In this document: positions 25,381 through 38,189 of the stretch, piece by piece
How the letters are laid out: every line of letters starts with the position of its first letter
Numbering within the stretch: position 1 is the stretch's first letter
Assembly: GCA_000349905.1 (NCBI GenBank)
Contig: KB722760.1
Coordinates: 62,001-126,000, forward strand
Source of the DNA: Volvariella volvacea V23
Lineage: Eukaryota; Basidiomycota; Agaricomycetes; Agaricales; Pluteaceae
Direction: 5' to 3'
DNA length: 64,000 nucleotides
The notes under the pieces: generated by a model
Told to the model about the DNA's origin: nothing
The model's database searches: none
The model's input: only the letters and a program-made list of their open reading frames with translations
Program-made: the position numbers and the translations under genes

Positions 25381-28300
25381 TCACCAGAACTTGCCAAAAA
25401 CGCTTCCTCTCCCTGTGGTGCTGGGACCCAACAGAATATTCACGCCTTCGTGAATAGCCACGCTCACCGGTCTCATCGGTGCAGAATCGAAAACATGCGG
25501 GCAAGGCTGTAACAAGGGTTTGGGATTCAATCTCGGAGTTTCTAACTCCCGTTCATATATCGAAGGAACCCTAGGCGTCTCTGCAAGCGTTGCAGCTTGA
25601 TCGGGTTCAAATGCGGCTCGTGCCGCCTTGAGACGATAGAGAACCTATGAAAAAAATTTTTAAACACTATTCGCAAGGAGCTATAACTGGTGAGCAGACC
25701 TGTTCATAGAATTCAATTTCCCCGTCTAGGTGTTCCTTGGCTAACGTCGCAAAGTCCTCCACCTTTTGGCTGTGATACGTCTCCATCTCGGCCATGGTCG
25801 TATTAAGGACTGTTTCGCAGCGCGCAGCCATTTCCTCGTTGGACTAGAACAACAGAGTTAGCGGGTGCGTTCATAGTTAGCTGTGTATACTTACACGGCC
25901 ATCAGATGAAGCAACTACCTCGTGATAACGCTTTAGTGTTGATCTATGAGTCGTTATGACGGGCTGCCACCGGTAAGATGAAACTAAACGTAATAGGGCG
26001 ATCGAATGGGTACAGCATACCTCATATAGGGTGGAAGGATGAGCCATCCCTTTGAGTGACTCATGAGTTGCTAGTTGTCGCCTCCGAGCCTTTATAAGGC
26101 ATCAACAAAATTCATCATGATGCTAGGAATACCGAGCTACCTACATGATCATCATACAAGTCCGCCACACTTTGCAATGTTTCCGATGTCTTCTGCAAGG
26201 CTTTTGTCAGCCCCAGACATGCTGACAGGGGAATTCAGTATAAAAAGTACACAAAGCAAGATCGGAGCATACATTTGCAATCGTCACGCCAACACCAGGC
26301 ACCATCGTCATTCATGAGGCCTTTGGACTTCCTATCAATTTGTTCGCCCTCCTCATCCTCTTCTCTGATCCCTGTTAAAGGTGCAGAAGCGAACAGCTTG
26401 GACGTGATCAGAGAAAGCAGTGAATAAGACAACAGCCTCTCGGCTTTCGACATCTCTAGCCATCGTTGTTCAGCATGAGCGTATAACCACTATTCTGAGG
26501 AGCACTCACCTATTCTCGCTTCTCTCACCCGCCCAAAGATATTTCTCAATCCTTGAACACCTTTGCTCACGGCCTTTGTGTGAACATCAAACCGTTCCAC
26601 GGCATCTTCAGCGTCTTCAGCATCAAGGTTGAAAGCTGGATGGAATACCCTTGCGTAAAAAGCTGGTCCAGCAGGTGGGATTGCTAGGTGCTTTGGTAGC
26701 ATTCGTTTCCATTCCTAATCACAATGACCCTCAAGTTTAGTCTAAGTGGAAATCGAGAGAATTTTTAGGACACTTACGCTTTCACTCTCGCAACTCAAGA
26801 AAAACGTCACAATCTCCGCATACCTAGCCACAGGATGTCTCACAATCTTGCCAATATATCTCTCCAAATCCCCTCTCCGGGCCTCCACAAAATCGTCACT
26901 AAACCGCCCCGCATATTGCTTCTCCGGCAACGGTGGCAACGCGATACCGGGCAGGCGTTTCGCCAACGCCGTATGGAAAATCACAAAATGTGAAAACCGA
27001 CGCTGGACGGTTATTGCAATTGGTCCCTGTGACGAAGATGCCGACGGTGGTGGACTTGTCGGAGGCAGACCATCGATGTCGGTTCGGTATCCATCGCCAG
27101 AAGCATATGTAGGGTAGCCATCGTCCCCAGACTTATCCAGGGTGATCATCGAATCTGGCCTAAACAGTGAAGTGACGCTATAGATTGTATATGCTCCAGA
27201 GAGAACGGAAGATCGCTTCGAGGGGGAATGAACCATAACTTTGAATGGAGGCACCTTTTCCTTCCAAGCAGGTCCTACATCGACAAAATGTCGATCTGAT
27301 TCCGAGATGCCCTTCCTTTTAAGGCTCTTGGAGGGTGCTGACTTGGTGTTACTGGCGGTGCCTTTTTGTGCTGATGGTGAAGGTTCGATATCTTCTATAA
27401 ACGAGCCATCAGTCGTATCCCTTGAGTGAAGAAACTTGTATGGAGATAGGAACGTGGACTCCTTTTGGTGTTTGGATTGTTGGTCGTTTTCTCCATCGCC
27501 CTTCTCGCTCGCGCCATTACCATTGGCGGCAGGGGCTTCCTCAATTTCTGCATCACTCCCTTTCAATACCCATTCCTCGGCCCCGCTTGTGACGAAGCTC
27601 GAAAACCTGTTCAAACTCTTCCCTCCCAATAAGCTCTGCCTAAAATTTGGGAGCAGCGCGTTTCTCCATTCTCCTGTGTTCTGTGGTACGATAGGCGCTG
27701 CTGCAGGTTGCTCCGTTGAATCGGTTGAATGAACAGATGCACCTATCACGCCCAAGTTAGAGCCACCACATCAAGGGAGGAAACAAACGCTATACCAGAT
27801 CCTGTGACCACCCCCTTAATCGTTTTAACACTACTCGTAGATGCTTCCTTCCTCCGGGCATAACTCGAGGCCGCCGCGTTCGGCGAAGCTGCGCGAATGA
27901 ATGGAGACGTAACGTCATTCAGCGATGAATCGACCTCCAACTCTGGTGCCGGCGTGAATTCTGCCGTAAACTAGATGAAAACGTCACGAAAGCGCGCATA
28001 TAGTGAGCATGTAAGCACTTTTACCTCACATAAAGGCGACCTACAGTGTAATAGCTCCTCGGCAACAATCCAACCTCTCCCTGCACACTCTTCTCCTTCT
28101 CCTGCGCCCCACCAACCTGGCCGCCGCCCCCGACCACCCTAGCCAGACTCCACCCATCCCCAACTTCCTCCTTCAAGATCTCAAGCACATCTCCGGCATC
28201 AACGCTCAGCTCCCGAAACTCGGGCTTGCCTTGAAACGCATACAACGCCCTTGCAGGGCGACCCTGTACATCTTCCAACCCATCCTTCCAAAACTCTCCT

Positions 28301-28608
28301 CCTCCCGGACCCGGATCTTCAACCCCGCCTTCACCCTCGTCGAACTCGTCTTCGTCAGCAGCGCTGGCATGACCGTGCGATGAAGAGGCGGGAGAACTAG
28401 AACATGACACGGACGCCCTGACTTTGTGGTCTGTAGTCCAAGCATTGGAGCTATTGAGTCCAGCATCGAAACCAGATGGCTGTCGCGTTCGGCTGTGGTG
28501 TTGTCCTGAGCTAGGGGTAGTAGCCGCGGTTGCGTCGGGAGCTGAGAGAGCCGTGGCGGGCGTGGTCCCTGTGAGCTTATTCCAAAGTGGTGCGATGCTA
28601 CTCGTCAT
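25381..28608 (-). CDS. SH3-PX-BAR sorting nexin (SNX9/SNX18/SNX33-like)
   Basis: Ten exons (28608-28045, 27970-27796, 27742-26778, 26714-26510, 26455-26273, 26221-26145, 26089-26021, 25963-25895, 25843-25700, 25644-25381) sum to 904 residues. An acidic, serine-rich N-terminus is followed by an SH3 domain (about 117-188: ARALYAFQGKPEFRELSVDAG to GEVGLLPRSYY). Then come a low-complexity linker, a PX domain (about 414-568, with the basic RRFSHF and the proline loop ALPPLPEK) and a BAR-type helical region. The C-terminus MRPVSVAIHEGVNILL ends GSVFGKFW. The family binds phosphoinositides, bends membranes and links to actin during endocytosis. It acts in the cytosol on the plasma membrane or endosomes. 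It interrupts the four-helix membrane gene series but shows no relation to it. Confidence 0.92.
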
Positions 28609-29360
28609 TTGAAGTGTGATTCTTGATAAATCGTTTACGGAAATGCTGATGATATGTGGTATGTGGTGGTGGTCGTACAAGAGGACTGCTGTCCGAATGG
28701 GGATATCAAATTGAATGGTACGAGAGGTGAGTAATTCGTGAGTGTCGTGTCGTGATGGGATGCTCGTCTGCAAAGTGTTATAGTCGTTACAAGTGGTTCG
28801 TGAACGCGTTCATACAAGAGTCCGTTTAGATGCAAATGCTCGAGGCTAAGGTTCTGGTGGGAGTTACAAGTTGTACAACCTGGAGATCTGCTAATTCCCT
28901 GCACCTGCTTAAATGTGCGGCACTAAGGCCCTCGAGTTGATTCGCTGACTCACCTTGACGTCGTGGGCGGGTCGTGTGCGGTAAATAGTGTAGAATGGCC
29001 AGTTTAAGCTGCCCTTGAGCTAATGAGAAGAGGCGTCGTCGGCACCACTGAACCGTACAATAGGGGACCTTATACAGCGAGTCGAGGTGGTGTCGGACCA
29101 GGTAATGAGTCGGAACAGGGCTTACTTGTGGTAAAGTGGTACGTTGGGCCACAGGGATGGTGGTTAGAGGTGGACAAGATAGGAAGGTGCTATGGGACGC
29201 TATCGGCAATCTGCGAACGGTCCAGGTTCATAAACACATGTGCATGGACTTCGCATTTATACAAACTCTTCTACAATTCTACATGTCCGACTTTCAGTAC
29301 ACATATTTTATTGCTCTGATAATGATATCAAGGTCCTAGAACCCCAAAATAGCGACTCGC
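28609..29360. other. Spacer between the sorting nexin and the aldo-keto reductase
   Basis: About 750 bases with the promoter of the sorting nexin and the 3' flank of the reductase. Short antisense open frames exist but none is credible. Confidence 0.6.
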
Positions 29361-30477
29361 TTATTGGCAGTCGGGGAAACCGAGGCTGCCCCAGCCAGTC
29401 CAAGAAGGATGGCAGGCACGGAAGTGGGCAGTCTTGTCGATAGCCTGGAGCTCGTCGATATCCTCTTGTGTAAGGTCGATAACATTAAAGTTCGCTAAAT
29501 TACAAATATACCAGTCAAGGCCGATCAAGGTTGGGACTCAAGCGAGCTACTCACCAGCGATACGTGAGGCGGTGACAGACTTGGGCAAGACGTTAACGCC
29601 AGGCCTGTTGGCTTGCAGCGAGATCAAAACGTTCGCGGGTGGGACGCCGTGCTTGTCAGCAATCTTCTTCACCACCTCATTTTGCAACAGCGGGGAGTTG
29701 TCGGATCCCAGGGGCGAGTACGCCGTAACGATGATTCCCTTTTGTCTGCAGTATTCGACGAGCTCCTCTTGAGGGCAAGAAGGGTGCAGCTCGATCTGGT
29801 TGACTGCGGGAACGATCTCGGCAACAGCCAAGAGACGCTCGAGGAACTCGATTGAGAAGTTGGAAACGCCAATGGCCTTGAGCTTGTCGGGGTTCTCTTT
29901 GAAGAGCTTCTCCATGCTCTTCCAGGTGTCGAGCCAGTCAACCTGAAGGCAGAACATTAATAAATGCTTTCGGAAGTGACGTCGAGGCTACTCACAGTCT
30001 TATCGGCCTTGTATTCAGGAGTCATAGGTGCCGGCCAGTGCATCAACCCTATTCATAGAACACTGATGAGCACTTCTATCCCCGTTGATTGCGTCATAAA
30101 TAGAAACCACTTACACAAATCGAGATAATCAGTCCCCAACCTCTCCAAAGAGTCCTTCAAAGCATCAGGAGCCCTGGTGTGATCAGGGTTGTCCAACTTT
30201 GTGGTCAAGAAGAACTCGGAGCGGGGGACGCCAGAAGCCTTGATGCCCTGTCCGACTTCGCTCTCGTTGCGATAAGCAGCGGCAGTGTCGATGTGGCGGT
30301 AGCCGTGTTTCAAGGCAAATTCGACGGCATGTTCAACTTGGCCTGGTTTGGACTTCCAGGTGCCTATACGATGGAAGTAAGGACGGGATGGGTGGCGTAA
30401 GACGAAATGAATGTACCAAGGCCGACAGTGGGCATGTGAGCACCAGTGTTCAAGACGGTGGTTGGGTTAACGGGCAT
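29361..30477 (-). CDS. Aldo-keto reductase
   Basis: Five exons (30477-30417, 30363-30115, 30051-29996, 29942-29555, 29494-29361) sum to 295 residues, a normal length for a single-domain enzyme. The family signature is intact: GYRHIDTAAAYRNE with catalytic aspartate and tyrosine, the lysine in FFLTTKL, and the histidine in LMHWPAP, which appears only after splicing. The cofactor region includes AIGVSNFS, VNQIELHP, AYSPLGS and LPKSVTASRI, the last binding the NADPH phosphate. Such enzymes reduce aldehydes, ketones or sugars to alcohols in the cytosol; the natural substrate is not readable. The start gives MPVNPTTVLNTGAHMPTVG, which matches the usual N-terminal strand pair. Confidence 0.94.
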
Positions 30478-31441
30478 GTTGAATCCTACAAGCGCAGCGC
30501 AAGAGCAGTACTCATTAACACATGTACATGCAGCGCAAGACCCAAGAGTCCGCACTCACAATGTGAAGTAGAGAGCAGACAAAGGCGAGAGATAGGCGAC
30601 TCAGGTAATGAAGAAACCACCCCTTCCCCGTCGCACGACATTTATACCCCCACATTATTTGCGTCGAGACTGATACCTGCTGACATATCCCATTTGGCTT
30701 CGTCTTCTCGTCTTCTCTGCCATGGCAGATCAGTGAGGTTTTTTTTTACAGTTGGCGCGAGGAAAAAGCCGTACGCTTGCTTCATATTCATAATACGTAT
30801 AGACGGATATACTTTGAAGTAGGCATCGGGGGCCGCCCTAAGGACGCCGAGTGTACCTGGATGACCGGCATGGATAAAACCTGGGTGTTGACCGCTGACC
30901 TCTCAAACCCGGCAACAGTTCAACGACAATCTTGACGTTTCCGAGGACGTCCTAAACCACGTATAGGTCATTTCGGTCCAGTGGGGAGAAGTTTAGAGTG
31001 AATTCCTCTCAACGTCGCCTAACCGGTCCGACTAACGTATAGTTGCAGACCCCTGTTATCAGATCAAAACCACATGGGTGCACCAGAATACGATCAGAAC
31101 CAAGGCGGGGATATACCGGGTGGCACTGACATTCAATTGCGCGGACCGAATGGCCTGACATTTGTGGGGGAAGTGGACGTGAGTCAGGAGATAAGAGGAC
31201 GCCAAAATCCCGTAGACAAACGCCATGTTCCTCAATCAGACAACACACCGGATCTCAGGACAAGCCACCAAAAGCAATTTCGCATTCCGTTGGGTGAACT
31301 CTCGATGCCATAGCTCAAGAATTAGATCCGCACTCAGGGCAGCGTTTTCAGAGATCGCCAAAGATCGACGCAGAACAAAATTTGAAATGACGTCATGGAA
31401 GATATTCCGAAAATATGCCGGATGAACAGCGGACGCGGTAA
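30478..31441. other. Spacer between the aldo-keto reductase and the CUE protein
   Basis: About 960 bases with the promoter of the reductase and the 3' flank of the CUE gene. No gene or repeat is recognised. Confidence 0.6.
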
Positions 31442-34112
31442 CTACGCCGACGGTCCACCCATGCGAGCCATTTTTTTGTCGTGTCCTCTCTTGCGATGAT
31501 GATTGGCTCTGCTTGCTTTGTTCCTGTCTTTCCAAGCTCGGTCCCGGGCATCTCCGCCTCCGCCTTCGCCTGAGGCACCTCCTTGTCCACCACCACGACC
31601 TCTTCCTCGCCCACCTCCTCGGTTACCCCGGCCCCGCCCACCATGACCCCCACGACCACCTCGAGAGGGACCAGGTTCTGCAGGTGCTGGAATGGTGTTC
31701 TGATTCCCTCTAAATTCATGCTTCGCGAGTATCTTGTCTTTCCGCGGCTAGAGTGGGGGTACAATTAGACCATTGGGCAAGAATACACGACATATGTTGG
31801 AAACAAGACTTACGTTACGTTCAAGCATAATTCTCCAGCCTTCAATTTGTTCATCTCCCCATCCAGTCTGAGCCTTTAAATCCGTTCTCGCCTTACTTCT
31901 TCTCGTTTGAGCATCCCGATCGAACAGCGATGGGTCTTTAAGATATGCCAGCTCAAGAATCGTTTCAACGCTTGGAGGTTTGGCATCATCACCCTCGCCT
32001 TCTCCGTCACTTCTATCTTCCTCACTATCTTCCCCGTCACCAGCGATCTTTACCCGAGGAGTCGTCAGTGCTCCTACGTCATCATCTGGCAGGTCGTCTC
32101 CCGCCGCTTGACTGTTTTCGTTTTCTTCGTCTTCATCATCAGAGATTTCTTCTGCGCGACGTAGGATGTCGGCTTTCATTTGTTCGATGAATGATCTATC
32201 TCTCAGAACATCCTCGCCACTAGAAATCCAACGAAGTAAGTGATCCACGAGATGATAAAGACCATACTAGTGGCACATACCTCTTCTTGCCAATGTGGAG
32301 TTGTGAGAGATCCATCTCGAGATCATCGAAAGCGTTTCTTCTCTCTCTCGCATATACCAACTCATCTTCAGGCAAAGCTTGTGGCGCCTGCTCACTGACA
32401 TACCCGCCTCCATAGTCACCGCTCGTTGGACCGCCTAGTGACGCCAGTCTCTCCAATTCCTCTTCGCCCGGCGCAGTTCCCTCTAGCAATGCGGCAATGA
32501 CTCTCTCGGGATCACCCTTAAATGGGTAGGATTCGTCCCCAATCTCCAACAAGGCTCTGACATAGTCCCTACTAAAGTCGGGAAGAATCTCCAACACCTG
32601 ATCAACCTTGCTCTCTAAGATTGGGTCAACCGGCTTCGCAGGCGCCTTGCCTTTGCCTTTGTCCTGAGTGTTTGACGCGATTGAGTCTGGATGGGGAGCA
32701 CCACTTGCTGCCTGGGACGGCTGAGCGATAGCGGTTGTGCCCTTGCTTGATCCCTTCCCGAGAGCGTCCACGCCGGCTCCCAAGGGTATACCAGAAGACT
32801 TTAACAAGATCTTGAGCACACCTGCATCCTTTCCTTTCCCTGTGCCTGTGCTGCTATCTCCACCAGCCAAACTGCCTTCGAACGTTTGCAATACAGCCTC
32901 GAGGTGATCCAATCTCGGGTCCCTCTCCCCTGAGCCACTGAGACTAGAGGACAGAGTTTGCGATAGGTCGTATGCGTGCTGATAATCCGCCAGCAAGGAC
33001 CGATTTAGGAAGGGCATTTCTCGTTGAGATTGCGTAGCGTTGTCGTTAGGTATCTCCAGTAGCGCATATATCAACCCGAACACATTCTCCAAAGCTCCCG
33101 CTAGCCGTCTCGCACCGGCACCACCATTTCCAGCTGCAGCTCTGCCAGCATCCGTGAGATCATCCAGCATAACTTTGAAAATGATATGAAAAGAGTCCAC
33201 GAATGCCACTTTCGTTTCTACCCATAGCTTCTCCCAGTCTCCCGCAGAACTCTGAGTCGCGTTTTCGTTCACGATGCGTTCAAGCCCTCGTACACCACCA
33301 TAGTTACGAGCTATAGTCTCCAATCCCGTCTGATAGGCGGAAGCGATCGATAGTAGGAATTTCCGTCCTGCGTCGTCTGCGTTGGGTGACGTGGAATCGC
33401 AAAATATCTGATGCAGAGGCGGAGTGGGTAGCACACGGAGCAAGGATACGATGCAGTACGACGTCTTTCTAAGCGCATATAATCCAGGTTGTGTCCGAGG
33501 TTGAGGCTGGGGTTGTGTATCACTGGAGGTACTCGAGCTCGAGGAATACGATGATGCTAGAAGGAGTGTGAATGCTGGTATGAGATCCGATTTAAGCGAG
33601 TTGGTCAGCGTGTCTGAGAGCGTCTTGCTGTCGAAGACGGTTTTGAGGATGGATCGTAGCCGTTTCGGGTGTGTGGACGCGTAAACGATGCATAGATCTA
33701 ATAGGGTTTGGAGATCTAAGAGATCTTGCAGTGCTTTTTCGCCTTTTGCGCGACTGCTGCCATTAGCGGGATTGAGAGCATCGTGGACGACGACATCGAC
33801 AAGCTTCAACACTTCCCTCCGTATAGCCCTCTCAACCTTCCCCAACTTCTTCAACCTCTCAATCGCACTATTCCCAGCACCACCTGAATCTCCCCAAATG
33901 GTATCCTCCAACTCTTTGATGGCTGCATCTTTCACGTAGGTGTGTACGAATCTCGAGATGGATTCAGCGTCCCTCTGTTGCGGGGGCAGAGCTATGGTTT
34001 GCGTGAGACGGGTGTAGATGGAGTTGGTGAGAGTGGTTAGCTGGGATGGGGCGAGCTTTTCGAGGACGTGTTTGGATGGATAAGCTGGGAGGTGGTTGGA
34101 TGTTGTGGACAT
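31442..34112 (-). CDS. CUE3: CUE-domain protein, ASCC2/Cue3 homologue (ribosome quality control trigger complex)
   Basis: Three exons (34112-32281, 32219-31814, 31747-31442) sum to 847 residues. A long helical N-terminal region leads to a CUE domain at about residues 500-545 (KVDQVLEILPDFSRDYVRAL, then DPERVIAALLEG). It is followed by the motif RRNAFDDLEMDLSQLHIGK seen after the CUE domain in ASCC2, an acidic stretch (SDDEDEENEN and EDSEED) and a basic RGG-type tail (SRGGRGGHGGRGRGNRGG and HHRKRGHDKKM). In yeast and humans this subunit binds ubiquitin on stalled ribosomes and works with the Slh1/ASCC3 helicase. The RGG tail may bind RNA. An in-frame ATG at 34220 would add 36 residues; 34112 (MSTTSNHLPAYPS) fits the family better. 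Confidence 0.88.
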
Positions 34113-34899
34113 TGTGTTGTGGAAGTGTGGCGATTTTGTGCAGGGTTGATGTCTCTGCGAGAGTTGCAGATCAGCTGGTGTTGGATGGTTATCGTGGGTG
34201 TTGGTGGCGGGGAGTATCACGACACAAAGACCCAGGTACCAGATACGATCATGACACTATCTGTGACACACCACCTAGGATGGCGATTTCTGAACCACAG
34301 ACGTACTTAAGCTCTTATAGCTTCAGCGTAGTCGAACAAAAAACAAGCTGTGAGGTGACTCAGGTGAGGGGGCGCCCACTTTAGCTGCTTTTGAGGTGTA
34401 CGAGCATTCCATCGGATAAATCAAGGCTCGAATGCTCTGATCATGAAGTTCTTATGATACCCCGTCATAATGAAGCGAGTATGAGCGCAGCTGATCGTCG
34501 TGAACAAGACGAATATCTGGTGCTTGGCCCAGGTGTGGAAATGGATACATGCCACCTGTCATACAAATCCATTGACCCTTCTAGAGCGCCAGGGGAAGAA
34601 AGAACTCAATCACAACTCAGATTAGTGTTGGAATTCCAGTTCTCGGGCAGATAACGCCCCAGCACACAAGGGTATCAGATCCTGTCGTTACGGACATAAT
34701 GGTGGTAGAAGTGGGGCTGAAAGACAAAACACGGTCGTAGTATAGGAATAGCAACGGAGAGTAAGGTTAAGAAAGGGCACTGGAGGCTATATATGAGTCA
34801 TATATAGTCTCCTTCGACATTATGTGGTGTTACTCTTCTCAACGTTCTCGTTGAGTAAGTACCAATTTAAAACCACCACTCAAGTCACTGTCAGGGCGT
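34113..34899. other. Spacer between the CUE gene and pseudogene F
   Basis: About 790 bases. Holds the CUE gene promoter. Near 34785-34812 the string ATATATGAGTCATATATAG gives a small imperfect inverted repeat. No gene is seen. Confidence 0.55.
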
Positions 34900-36960
34900 T
34901 CAAGGCTGGCGATTAGATCCCCACGCCTTTCCTTCACCATTGTGCACAGCCGGCAGGTTACTTCCAGGATAAGCAACAGACACTACATGCAAGAACTCTG
35001 CTAAGTTGAGATATTCTTGCATTGGTAGCATCGCATCAGGTTGGGTGATCCCAACCCGGGCAAGAGCGAAAACGATGAACAAAGTGGATGCAATGGAAAC
35101 GGAAGTGGGGATTATGAGAAGCAGCGGGATGAGAACTGATTTTCGATTGTCCCATCCCACAGCCTCCATTGTGTAGACACCGGTGATGTTGTACTTATAC
35201 TCGTCTGGAATTTGATCGGATGGCCATTAAAAAGTATTAGCCCTCTCGAATTCTGCACGAAGTAGCTATACATCAATTACAGATTGAATGAGCGATGCGT
35301 CTCAGGGAAAGTGTGGACAAACTTACCATGGCAGTAATACACCAGTGAGATATGCTTCCTGGAATATTAATGTTGGGTCAGTGGCCAGGTCAGTGGTGTA
35401 GAGACCAACGTACGATAGCTCTTCGGACAGTTTGCGGAGATCTGTTATGGATGTAGAGGGCTGATATGATATTGGAAAGTTCGTTCCCTCCCAGTCTTTG
35501 CATGTTTCGAAGGTAAGACTGCAGAAGAGAAAGGGGAATATGGCCTCACCGAGATTTCGAAGATCTTCTTCGTGCAACAATGAGAACAAAGGAGGAAGCA
35601 TCGAGGAAGACGAGCGAAATCCTGTGGAGGAGGCATAGTTGACTTGAACTGTGGTGATCTTAGGTGTCACTATACAACTTAGGTTCCCGATAAACGCAGA
35701 GAAATCTACACCAATCAAGATGAGCTCTGTATGCGAGAGACTAATTAAATATTGAACACGAGTAGAGGTTTAAGATCCTACCAAAAGGTAGAGCTTGTTG
35801 ATTGCATGCGGTGATAAGCACAGCACTTGCTGAATAACTTTCGTCTGTATTATCAAAAACCGTTGTTATGATTGGGGCTAGGAGGTGTAAGTGATTATAA
35901 CCAGTCGTGTGGATAGAGCGATTCGTCTCACTTGTTGAGGTTTTACCATCAGGGCAAGCCACATTTATACTCAAGGTCACGGCATTGTATGGCTTTGCGC
36001 CACCAGCCGGGATTTTGTAACTGTCCACACCGATTTTGTGCAACGATGGGTCCCTTGGCTGACGATTAACATGAGCAGTAAAGCCTTGTTGCTCGACCGT
36101 AATGTTGGTGTTGGACCCGATTAAGCTCCCCTTCTCTACATACATGTGAATAGAAGTAGGATAGTGAGTTCCTACTCGAAGACCACTTGATGTGTTTTGC
36201 ATAAACACTGGCAGGATACCACCTTGGTTGATCGATATCAGGTTTATGAAATTGTCATATTATAGAATCGTCATACGTGCGGAATTCACGAAAGAAACTC
36301 CTTCAAAGTTGAGGATGGATGGTAGATTGAACTCGGCGTTGAGTATTGCAATACCACTGGGTGGAATTACCGAAGGCATCGTCATGAGGAGTCTTTTATG
36401 CATCGTAAATGGGATCATCATGAATGGAATATAGGATGGAATTAGTAATATGCTTACCACGTATCCATCCACGCTCCTTGGTTGTATTGACTGCGAACTG
36501 TACAAACTCTGGAGAGGTGATATCAATTCCAAAACCACTTGCATCGTATTTGAGGATTATTCGCTTCGGCGTGAGCAAAGTATTCCACCTGGTCAACGGT
36601 AAGGAAAGGCTTGAGTGTTGGGCACTAAATGACCTACGCTGTCACTGTCACTTGTGGTCTCGAGACCAAAATGACAACATTGATCAATGCAATCACCATC
36701 CATCCAAAAAGAGTGGAATGCTTGGTAAGAAGTGGCTGTCCTCACACTATTTTGATACCCAAAGCTTGATTGCGAAGTGACATAGGTTCGACCAAACGAC
36801 ATTTCAACGCGAATTGAACTAAATGCGAGTATAGGCTGCTCAAATTATGAGGTCAGTGAGGAATTTAATATGTACTAATGGCCACACGAAAAATGATAAT
36901 GTTTGTAAATATAGCCAAGCACACTTGTCTTGTTGAGTGCTTGTTAGCTGTGTCAATATC
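34900..36960 (-). pseudogene. Paralogue F of the four-helix membrane family, decayed
   Basis: Readable blocks follow the family order on the minus strand: WNTLLTPKRIILKYDASGFG near 36590-36540, GIAILNAEFNLPSILNFEGV, GGILPVFMQNT, QQGFTAHV, NVACPDGK, LITACN, FIGNLSCIVTPKITTVQVNY, EAYLTGVL, EYKYNITGVYTMEAVGWDN, LLLIIPTSVSIASTLFI and the tail LNLAEFLHVVSVAYPGS. Several lesions are seen. A TAA stop at 35227-35229 lies in the exon LLRAEFERANTF. The first helix and its ATG are missing: the region 36870-37000 keeps only scrambled remnants with stops. The first ectodomain cysteine is arginine (NRQPRDP instead of ECQPRNP), and the 39-nt exon ends VLLPW rather than VFEFGAT. It is most like C and G. Confidence 0.85.
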
Positions 36961-38189
36961 CCTAATTCTAACCTCCACTGAGTACGTATATGGTATCCAT
37001 GCCAACTTTCTGTGTGAGTAAAAGCATTATTGCTTCATATGTGTTACTAGAGTTTTTTATTTTTATTTTTTTGTTTTGTGTGTTGGATGTCACGCTGTGT
37101 GACATTATCATTTTTTTCGTACGCATCACGTGTCCGCCCCCTTTCCTCGGCATTTCCCGGTGACTCCGCCTGATTTCATTGCCCAACTCTGATGCAAGGC
37201 TCGTGGAATCACAATTGTAACCGCACGAAGAATGCGATTTAAGATAAGTATTAACAATTGCTATGCTCTACTCGATAGAAAACTTAGGTGAACATCCTCG
37301 AAGACCCCTCGAGCACTCCTTGAAGGTGGGAACTTGGAAGGTCGACCGCAATGAGCTTGTGGCAACGAAAACCTCATCCAAGCGGCTTTCCTTCCATATC
37401 GCTGTCAAAATGTGCTGGGTTTTGTGCTATCAAAAGCAAGGAAAGGAGACGAGGACTATTTTCAGCCTCACTGGTCGTCCACTCATCCGATCCTGGAATA
37501 GCAACAAGTGACAACGTTTGTAAAGTAGGCCTCCTCTTTTATGCCGGGCCGTCTTTCTCATTCATCCTCTTTTTGATAAGATGTTCGACTGAAGAAGGGG
37601 TTAGTGGGGGCTTGAATTAGGGTGAGTTCCATCACTCCAACGGTGGTCACAATGTGTCATCCCATACGCTTCAATCTTCCCTTCCATATGGACTGACCTT
37701 GCGCACACGATGACCCAGGATTCGTATGGTGTGTTTGAACAATGCCTGGCGATTTCTAGCTACTATAATGATGGCGCCTTTCTCAGAAGACACTACTACT
37801 TTGACTCGACTCAACTGGCTGTTGAGTTGCACATGGCACCTCGAATGCTTGCTTACGTCGTGGGTTGGGGTTAATGGGGTTTACGGAATTTCGATTCCAA
37901 TTTCTGCTGGCCATCATCGATTTGGCATCAATAGGCGCCGAGTAAGTGCTTCTGATGCCCGTTTGTATTGACGAAAGTTCCAACTCGATACCAACTCTTA
38001 TACTCAACCTCGATGAACACAGGTCAGCTGCCATTACATTTAACCATAAAAATTTAATTGCAGCGGCTTCAGACCAAATTTGAGAATTGCCACACGCTTT
38101 CGCAGAATCAGCTAAGCCATATTAGAATAACAACTCTTGATTACTGTAGTGGATGTCATACGATTTATGACATCTATGGACGTTATCGT
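36961..38189. other. Intergenic region downstream-facing of pseudogene F
   Basis: About 1.2 kb, with a T-rich tract at 37051-37076. No gene is supported; open frames at 37263-37620 and 37726-38034 overlap on both strands and look random. Confidence 0.5.

Noticed and set aside
37051..37076. T-rich tract as a retroelement tail
   Set aside because: No target-site duplication or reverse transcriptase remnant nearby; simple low complexity.
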